Below, piece by piece: positions 58,509-64,000 of a stretch of 64,000 nucleotides of DNA. Source of the DNA: JABJAG01 sp038137215 (GTDB lineage: Bacteria; Pseudomonadota; Alphaproteobacteria; UBA6615); contig JAYQBG010000003.1 of the NCBI GenBank assembly GCA_038137215.1, forward strand, positions 95,469 to 159,468. The letters run 5' to 3'. A program made the translations under genes and the position numbers. Below the pieces are notes generated by a model. The model worked only from the letters and a program-made list of their open reading frames with translations, was not told where the DNA came from and searched no databases. How positions within the stretch are numbered: the stretch's first letter is position 1; the number at the start of each line of letters is the position of its first letter.

Positions 58509-59426
58509 TTAGCGACGCTGAACCAGCGCGACACCGAGCAGAATGACGACCGTGGCGATGATGAGCATCGGGGTCAATGGTTCGGCCAGGAAGATCGCGG
58601 CCGCGGCAATCCCGACAACCGGGGAGGCATACTGCCAGGCCACCATCCGGCTGATGCCGCCGCGGGTCAGGGCGTAAATCCAGGTGATGTAAGCCAGAAT
58701 GGACGCACCAACCGAAAGATAGAGGATGGCAAGCCAGCCGGTCAGTGTAATGCTGGCGAGAGCCAGCGCATCGAGACGCATGGTCAGAAACGGCAGCAGC
58801 AGGATACCGGCAACGACAACGCTCCACATGGTCACCGAAACCGAGCCGTAGCGGGGCACCAGGCGGGAGGCGAAGATAAAGCTCAGGGCCGCGGAAAACG
58901 AACCCGAGATGACGATCAGATCGCCCTGCCAGGTGGCACCGGTGGCCGTCACACCAATGGCTTCGGCGATCAGTATCACCGCGCCACCAAACGCCACCGC
59001 GATGCCCACCCACCACTTGAGAGCAGGCCAGCGACGATTGTCGAGGGCTTCGAGCAACCCGGCAAACAACGGCATGGCCGTTTGTGCCACCGCAGCATGG
59101 CCCGCGGTCGTATGCGACACACCAAGTGTGAAGAGCACCGGGAACCCGATCAGCCCGGTGACCGCCATACCGAGCAAATGGAACTTGTCACGCCCCCGCC
59201 AGGGCAATTTCCCGCGCACCATCCAGATGATCGCCAGCGCAAAGGGAACGGACGCAACCGTGCGCAGGATGGCCAGCGAGAAGCTGTCCACCGACAGGAT
59301 GCCCAGCTTGGTCACAAGCGACGATGCACCCCAGATCGCGATCGCAAAAACCGCCGCCGCGGTTGCGAGAGAGAAGAATGAGACGGTGTTGTCGGGTTGT
59401 GCCGCCGCCTTGTCGGTGCGTGGCAT
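58509..59426 (-). CDS. DMT superfamily (EamA-type) transporter, second paralogue
   Basis: A 305-residue protein with ten hydrophobic segments, in the same EamA double-repeat layout as its downstream neighbour (LRTVASVPFALAIIWMVRG; SVGASILAYITWIYALTRGG). The two are clear paralogues, which suggests a tandem duplication followed by divergence. It sits 3 nt from the 3' end of thiD on the same strand, so it may be read through from the glmM-thiD unit. Substrate unknown. Confidence 0.9.
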   Translation of the reverse strand: MPRTDKAAAQPDNTVSFFSLATAAAVFAIAIWGASSLVTKLGILSVDSFSLAILRTVASVPFALAIIWMVRGKLPWRGRDKFHLLGMAVTGLIGFPVLFTLGVSHTTAGHAAVAQTAMPLFAGLLEALDNRRWPALKWWVGIAVAFGGAVILIAEAIGVTATGATWQGDLIVISGSFSAALSFIFASRLVPRYGSVSVTMWSVVVAGILLLPFLTMRLDALALASITLTGWLAILYLSVGASILAYITWIYALTRGGISRMVAWQYASPVVGIAAAAIFLAEPLTPMLIIATVVILLGVALVQRR

Positions 59427-59429
59427 CCG

Positions 59430-60242
59430 CTAACCGGCCAGTCGCGACGGGTCGAAGGTCACCGAATGATCGAGCGGTCCATGCCCGCCGCCATAGCCCG
59501 GCGCCGAGGCAATGGCCGCGCGCACATAGTTGCGGGCCCGCGCCACAGCATCCCGGAGCGGCAAGTCCTGAGCGATTCCGGTAGCGATGGATGAGGCGAG
59601 CGTACATCCGGTGCCATGGGTGTTCACACTGTCGATCCGCGGATCGGCAAACCGGATCGTTTCATCGGGCGTGACCAGAAGATCAACCACCTCGGCGCCA
59701 TCGACATGCCCCCCTTTGACCAGAACGGCTTTCGCTCCGAGCTTCAGCAGCGCCTCACCGGCGCGTTGCTGGCCGGCCTCGTCCTCGACCGCAATGCCGC
59801 TCAGGGCTGCTGCTTCCGGTGCATTGGGCGTCAGTACCGTCGCCAGCGGCAGCAGGCAGGAGACCAGCGCGGCATGGGCGCCGTCATCAAGCAGTTTGGC
59901 GCCGCCCTTGGCGACCATCACCGGATCGGCGACCAGCGGTACACCTTCGGCCTTCGCGCGCAGGGTCGCGGCCACGGTCTCAATGACCTCGACACTGTGA
60001 AGCATGCCCGTCTTGATGCAGTCCGCGCCGAGATCGTCGAGCACGACCTGCATCTGCTGGGCGACGAAATTGGTCTCGACGGGGTGGATGCCGTGCACGC
60101 CATGGGTGTTCTGAGCGGTCAGCGCGGTGATCGCGGTCATCGCGAACCCGCCAAGCGCCGTAACGGCCTTGATATCGGCCTGAATACCGGCCCCTCCGCC
60201 GGAATCCGAACCGGCCACGATCAGAACGCGCCCTTCCATCAC
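59430..60242 (-). CDS. thiD: Hydroxymethylpyrimidine/phosphomethylpyrimidine kinase
   Basis: Ribokinase-fold enzyme that phosphorylates HMP and then HMP-P in thiamine diphosphate synthesis. The 270-residue product begins with GRVLIVAGSDSGGGAGIQAD (substrate loop), and has TNPVM-like VADPVMVAKGG, then the C-terminal ATP/anion-hole motif NTHGTGCTLASSIA with the catalytic Asp replaced context of NTHGTGCTL, normal for ThiD. It is 12 nt downstream of glmM, so co-transcribed. No TPP riboswitch precedes it. Confidence 0.95.
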   Translation of the reverse strand: MMEGRVLIVAGSDSGGGAGIQADIKAVTALGGFAMTAITALTAQNTHGVHGIHPVETNFVAQQMQVVLDDLGADCIKTGMLHSVEVIETVAATLRAKAEGVPLVADPVMVAKGGAKLLDDGAHAALVSCLLPLATVLTPNAPEAAALSGIAVEDEAGQQRAGEALLKLGAKAVLVKGGHVDGAEVVDLLVTPDETIRFADPRIDSVNTHGTGCTLASSIATGIAQDLPLRDAVARARNYVRAAIASAPGYGGGHGPLDHSVTFDPSRLAG

Positions 60243-60254
60243 AAATCCCCGGTT

Positions 60255-61598
60255 TCAGGCCGCCGCCGCGATCGCCACGACAATGTCGTCCACAACAGCG
60301 GTGACAAGGTCTTCATCGAGCCCCTCGGCCATCACACGGATCAGCGGTTCGGTGCCCGACGGGCGGATCAGCACCCGGCCATCATCACCGAGCTTTTCCT
60401 CGCCGGCGACCACCGCGGATTTCACATCGGGGGCGTCCATCGCCGCGCGATCCTTGACGCGCACGTTCTTGAGCAGTTGCGGGAACGGGGTGAAGACCTG
60501 CGCAAAGTCGCTCATCGGGGCGTCCGCGGCCACCTTGGCAGCGAGCACCTGCAGCGCGGCGATCAGACCGTCACCGGTGGTGGAGTATTCGCTCAGGATG
60601 AGATGACCCGACTGTTCGCCGCCGAGATTGAAACCGCCGGCCCGCATCTGCTCGAGCACATAACGATCCCCGACCGAGGCTCGCACCAGGTTCAGGTCGA
60701 TGGATTCGAGATACTTCTCCAGCCCCAGATTGGACATCACGGTGGCAACAATGCCGCCGCCGGCAATCCGGCCCGCGCTTTGCCAGGAGCGCGCGATCAT
60801 CGCCATCACCTGATCGCCGTCCACAACGGTGCCGTGCTCGTCACACAAAATGACACGGTCGGCGTCACCATCGAGCGCCACGCCCAGATCCGCACCATGG
60901 GCCACCACCTGTTCCTGCAGCGCCGCCGTGGCGGTGGCGCCACAATCCCGGTTGATGTTCGTACCATCCGGCTCGATCGCCATGGGGACGACATCGGCAC
61001 CCAGTTCGTGGAACACCCGGGGCGCGACCTTGTAAGCGGCACCGTTCGCGCAATCGACTATGATCTTCAGCCCGTCGAGGCGCAGATTGCGCGGAAAACT
61101 GTGCTTCACGAATTCGATATACCGCCCCTGGGCGTCTTCCAGTCGGCGTGCGCGGCCCAGTTTGTCCGACGCCGCCAGATGATCGACCAGCCCGTTCTCG
61201 ATCAACGCCTCGATCTCTTCCTCGACCTCGTCGGAGAGCTTGTAGCCATCCGGACCGAACAGTTTGATCCCGTTGTCTTCGAACGGATTGTGGGAGGCCG
61301 AAATCATCACGCCCAGATCGGCACGCAGCGAAAGCGTGAGCATCGCCACGGCCGGAGTCGGCATCGGCCCGACCAGCACCACATCCATCCCCATGGCCGT
61401 AAAACCGGCCTGCAGGGCCGGCTCGATCATGTAGTTGCTCAGACGGGTATCCTTACCGATCACCACCAGGTGACGGTAATCGCCACGGGTGAACCGGTGT
61501 CCGGCCACCATTGCCACCCGCAACGCCGTTTCCGCGGTCATGGGCTCCAGGTTGGCCTTGCCGCGTATGCCGTCTGTGCCAAAAAGTTTACGTGCCAT
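60255..61598 (-). CDS. glmM: Phosphoglucosamine mutase
   Basis: Converts glucosamine-6-P to glucosamine-1-P for UDP-GlcNAc and peptidoglycan synthesis. The 447-residue alpha-phosphohexomutase shows KLFGTDGIRGKAN at the N-terminus, the active phosphoserine loop MISASHNPFEDNGIK (Ser near 100), the metal loop DGDADRVILCDEHG and the C-terminal phosphate loop RPSGTEPLIRVM. The ATG 61598 is chosen at MARKLFGTDG; the longer frame to 62048 is an overlap with folP. It precedes thiD. Confidence 0.96.
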   Translation of the reverse strand: MARKLFGTDGIRGKANLEPMTAETALRVAMVAGHRFTRGDYRHLVVIGKDTRLSNYMIEPALQAGFTAMGMDVVLVGPMPTPAVAMLTLSLRADLGVMISASHNPFEDNGIKLFGPDGYKLSDEVEEEIEALIENGLVDHLAASDKLGRARRLEDAQGRYIEFVKHSFPRNLRLDGLKIIVDCANGAAYKVAPRVFHELGADVVPMAIEPDGTNINRDCGATATAALQEQVVAHGADLGVALDGDADRVILCDEHGTVVDGDQVMAMIARSWQSAGRIAGGGIVATVMSNLGLEKYLESIDLNLVRASVGDRYVLEQMRAGGFNLGGEQSGHLILSEYSTTGDGLIAALQVLAAKVAADAPMSDFAQVFTPFPQLLKNVRVKDRAAMDAPDVKSAVVAGEEKLGDDGRVLIRPSGTEPLIRVMAEGLDEDLVTAVVDDIVVAIAAAA

Positions 61599-61674
61599 AT
61601 CGCTTCCCGCGCAGTCTCTGTAACGACTTATAGCACCGCGTGCGTGACCGTTAACAAGGCTGTCACACAACCGC

Positions 61675-62760
61675 TCACAGCAACGCCCGGGTCCGGGCAT
61701 GCCAGACATCCAGTGCGTCGCGGGTCTCCGCCACATCGTGCACCCGGACGATCTGCGCGCCCTGGCCCACAGCGGAAAGTGCGGCCGCCACAGAGCCGGT
61801 GACACGACGGGCCGGATCGTCTTCGCCGGTCCACGCCCCGATGAAACTCTTGCGCGAGAGACCCACCGCAACCGGACAGCCCAGCCCCTGGAACAGGCCC
61901 AGGCGCGCGAGCAGGGCCGCGTTGTGATCGACGGTCTTGCCGAAGCCGAATCCTGGGTCCACGGCCAGACGATCGAGGGAAATACCCGCGGTCCGGCAGG
62001 ACTGAACACGTTCGGACAGCCAATCATAGATATCCGTGACCACGTCACGATACTGCGGATTGGCCTGCATATCGCGCGGGGTCCCCTGCATGTGCATCAG
62101 GATTACGGAGGCCTGCGAGGCGGCAACCGTCTCCAGGGTTCCCGGACCTGTGAGCGCGGCCACATCGTTGACGATTCGCGCACCCGCATCGAGTGCAGCC
62201 TGCATCACCCCGGCATGGCGCGTGTCGATTGAGACGACAAGCCCATCCGCAGCGAGCGCTTCAACCACGGGAACCACCCGTGCACATTCTTCATCCTCGG
62301 AGACCGGTTGGGCGCCGGGACGGGTGGATTCACCTCCCACATCGATAATGTCTGCCCCCGCCGCGGCCAGTTCCCGGCCAAAGGTGATCGCGGCGGCCGG
62401 ATCGGCATGTTCGCCACCATCGGAAAAACTGTCCGGCGTGACATTGCAGACCCCCATGAGGCGGGGCCGTGCCAGCGCGCCCGATAGCGCCAGCCCGGCA
62501 AAGGCAGGGCGCGGCCGTGTCACTGCTTCCAGGGCTGCGGTCAGCGCGCCGTCCTCGTCCATGTCCTCATGCATCGCCCGGCGGCGCAGGGCCTCGGCGT
62601 TCAGCAGATCACCCCGCCAGCGGGCATGGGTAAAGGCGAGCGGCCCGCCGGCCATGGCAAAGGCCCATCCCGCCTCGCACATGTCCAGCGCGATCCGTCC
62701 CGAGACAAAGCCCAGAGGTTCAAGCGCTTCGGGTCGGTCGGATGGGTCAGGTTCGGTCAT
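61675..62760 (-). CDS. folP: Dihydropteroate synthase
   Basis: Condenses DHPP with p-aminobenzoate to dihydropteroate; target of sulfonamides. The TIM-barrel core lies in residues 98-361: LMGVCNVTPDSFSDGG (loop 1), IIDVGGESTRPGAQPV (loop 2), MHMQGTPRDM, DPGFGFGKTVDHN and the C-terminal RVHDV. The N-terminal ~95 residues are an extra domain (LGFVSGRIALDMCEAGW) of a kind seen in some alphaproteobacterial FolP proteins. It lies between ftsH and glmM, all leftward, and a terminator separates it from ftsH. Confidence 0.95.
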   Translation of the reverse strand: MTEPDPSDRPEALEPLGFVSGRIALDMCEAGWAFAMAGGPLAFTHARWRGDLLNAEALRRRAMHEDMDEDGALTAALEAVTRPRPAFAGLALSGALARPRLMGVCNVTPDSFSDGGEHADPAAAITFGRELAAAGADIIDVGGESTRPGAQPVSEDEECARVVPVVEALAADGLVVSIDTRHAGVMQAALDAGARIVNDVAALTGPGTLETVAASQASVILMHMQGTPRDMQANPQYRDVVTDIYDWLSERVQSCRTAGISLDRLAVDPGFGFGKTVDHNAALLARLGLFQGLGCPVAVGLSRKSFIGAWTGEDDPARRVTGSVAAALSAVGQGAQIVRVHDVAETRDALDVWHARTRALL

Positions 62761-62786
62761 GCACGGCGCATCGGTGTGGGTTGATG

Positions 62787-62821
62787 AAAAAGGGCCCCCG
62801 CAGATCGGCGAGAGCCCTTTT
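62787..62821 (-). terminator. Rho-independent terminator downstream of ftsH
   Basis: On the minus strand, AAAAGGGC (62821-62814) and GCCC followed by TTTTT (62795-62787) form a stem with a central CGCC/GGCG-type internal pairing, ending in five T. It lies 48 nt after the ftsH stop and 27 nt before the folP start. Confidence 0.85.
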
Positions 62822-62868
62822 GAATTCCGGTGTGACTGAATTCGGGACGGACTGCCGCCGAAACCGTG

Positions 62869-64000
62869 TCAGCCCTGGGGCTGGGGTTCCGGCTCCATGC
62901 CGCCACTCGGCCGGTCCTTCTTGTTCGCCGAACCGCTGGTGGGCACGGAGGAACGCGGTCGATCGGAGGAGTCGCTCTCATCGCTGTCAGACCGGTCGAT
63001 GGGCTTGCCTTTCAGCAGATTGTCCACTTCCTCAGCCGAAAGCGTTTCGTATTCAAGCAGCCCCTTGGTGATGATCTCCAACTCGTCGTTGAACTCGGTC
63101 AGGATGCGGCGTGCTTCGGCTTCGGCGCCATCGATCAACGAACGGATTTCATCGTCAATGACCTTCGCCGTCGCATCAGAGACATTCTTGTGCTGGGACA
63201 CGGAATGGCCCAGGAACACCTCTTCCTGATTGTCTTCATAACGTAGCGGCCCGAGCTTCTCGCTGAAGCCGTATTCGGTGATCATGCGCCGTGCGAGATT
63301 GGTGGCCTCCTTGATGTCGTTTCCGGCACCGGTGGTCACGTGTTCCTTGCCGAAGATCAGCTCTTCGGCCACCCGGCCGCCGAACATCATGGCCAGCTTG
63401 GCCTTCAGTTCATAAATCGAATAGGTGTAGCGGTCACGCTCGGGCAGCGACATGGTCACGCCCAGCGCACGGCCGCGTGGAATGATCGTCACCTTGTGCA
63501 GCGGATCGCAGCCATCCAGATGCAGACCGACGAGTGCGTGCCCGGCCTCGTGATAGGCCGTCAGGCGCTTCTCGTCCTCGGTCATCACCATGGAGCGGCG
63601 CTCGGCACCCATCAGAACCTTGTCCTTGGCCTCTTCGAACTCGGCCATGGTGACCATTCGCCGGCTCTTGCGGGCCGCGATCAGAGCGGCCTCGTTGACC
63701 AGGTTGGCCAGATCGGCACCGGAGAAACCGGGCGTGCCACGGGCGATGATCTTGGCATCCACATCCGGTGCCAGCGGCACCTTGCGCATGTGCACCTTGA
63801 GGATCTTTTCACGCCCGATGACATCGGGATTGGGCACAACGACCTGACGGTCGAAACGGCCCGGGCGCAGCAACGCCGGGTCAAGAACGTCGGGGCGATT
63901 GGTCGCCGCCACCATGATCACGCCTTCATTGGTCTCGAAGCCGTCCATCTCCACCAGAAGCTGGTTGAGGGTCTGTTCGCGCTCATCATTACCGCCACCC
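62869..64000 (-). CDS. ftsH: ATP-dependent zinc metalloprotease FtsH, 5' end outside window
   Basis: Membrane AAA+ protease that degrades RpoH, LpxC and misfolded membrane proteins. The visible 377-residue C-terminal part starts inside the AAA domain (GGGNDEREQTLNQLLVEMDG, Walker B side, then the second region of homology with RPGRFDRQVVV), followed by the zinc motif HEAGHALVG with the third ligand Asp in TGAGNDIKEATNLARRMI. The tail beyond the protease domain is Ser/Asp/Pro-rich (SDESDSSDRPRSSVPTSGS). The N-terminal transmembrane segments lie upstream of the window. It is upstream of folP. Confidence 0.96.
   Translation of the reverse strand, partial: GGGNDEREQTLNQLLVEMDGFETNEGVIMVAATNRPDVLDPALLRPGRFDRQVVVPNPDVIGREKILKVHMRKVPLAPDVDAKIIARGTPGFSGADLANLVNEAALIAARKSRRMVTMAEFEEAKDKVLMGAERRSMVMTEDEKRLTAYHEAGHALVGLHLDGCDPLHKVTIIPRGRALGVTMSLPERDRYTYSIYELKAKLAMMFGGRVAEELIFGKEHVTTGAGNDIKEATNLARRMITEYGFSEKLGPLRYEDNQEEVFLGHSVSQHKNVSDATAKVIDDEIRSLIDGAEAEARRILTEFNDELEIITKGLLEYETLSAEEVDNLLKGKPIDRSDSDESDSSDRPRSSVPTSGSANKKDRPSGGMEPEPQPQG

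Noticed and set aside
60243..60254. Possible TPP riboswitch before thiD
   Set aside because: Only 12 nt separate glmM and thiD, so there is no room for a thi-box; thiD is read from the glmM transcript.
59616..61802. 728-residue plus-strand frame over thiD and glmM
   Set aside because: Antisense to two clear housekeeping genes; no homology or start signal.
1..64000. CRISPR arrays, rRNA genes, intact transposases or prophage
   Set aside because: No regularly spaced direct repeats, no 16S/23S/5S sequence and no transposase, integrase or phage structural genes were seen on either strand.

Overview
The window is a GC-rich chromosomal segment, densely coded on both strands, from an alphaproteobacterium. 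Evidence for this is the alpha-type RpoH, the serC/serA/hisZ/purA neighbourhood, the ispA-dxs-xseB cluster, the glmM-folP-ftsH block and a serC leader hairpin of the type known from Alphaproteobacteria. A Rhodospirillales-like relative is plausible, but the order cannot be fixed from sequence alone. A 100-N gap at 48753-48852 shows that this is a draft scaffold.

Layout. 1-3.5 kb: pdxH, a 17-kDa-antigen-type lipoprotein, a methyltransferase and a frameshifted yihY. 3.6-5.6 kb: the fabI-aroC operon. 5.6-8.9 kb: a low-GC small membrane protein with a damaged 5' end, a dispersed inverted repeat, an AhpD-like protein and a DUF1007/NicO metal-transport pair. 8.9-16.8 kb: an RNA methyltransferase (TrmA/RlmD family) with tlyA, a beta-hydroxyacid dehydrogenase, an AT-rich insertion-like block, an FMN-dependent hydroxyacid dehydrogenase lacking a substrate arginine, DUF3429/DUF2256/DUF427 genes and a Na/Pi cotransporter. 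16.9-21.1 kb: dxs, ispA, xseB and a histone-deacetylase-like amidohydrolase, all leftward. 21.3-26.1 kb: an RND efflux operon whose adaptor carries four N-terminal EF-hand loops. 26.3-39.6 kb: an accessory catabolic region with an HpaI-type aldolase, thiolase, maleylacetate reductase, a DUF3179 pseudogene, bicupin, OYE flavoenzyme, rhodanese, DUF1932 protein, SprT-like protein, thioesterase and a DprE1-like oxidase. 40-45.5 kb: tRNA-Glu(CTC) with clear promoter and terminator, rluD, rpoH, a small membrane protein and a large membrane-anchored pseudokinase. 45.6-52.9 kb: purA, hisZ, a broken ompA-type gene at the assembly gap, serA and serC with its leader. 52.9-60.2 kb: an SLC13 pseudogene, two MaoC paralogues, an Ada-type regulator, a DUF1127 protein, an interrupted EF-hand protein, two DMT exporters and thiD. 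60.3-64 kb: glmM, folP and the 3' part of ftsH.

Functional picture. Core genes for PLP salvage, fatty acid, chorismate, isoprenoid, serine, histidine, purine, folate, thiamine and peptidoglycan precursor synthesis are intact. Several accessory genes are broken: yihY by a frameshift, DUF3179 by two nonsense codons, SLC13 by a frameshift and an amber codon, an EF-hand protein by an amber codon, a small membrane protein by an amber codon, and an HpaI aldolase by truncation. This suggests ongoing gene decay rather than random sequencing error.

The most unusual items are the EF-hand/RND adaptor fusion, the pseudokinase plus membrane-protein pair beside rpoH, and the AT-rich block that duplicates the 3' end of the preceding gene.
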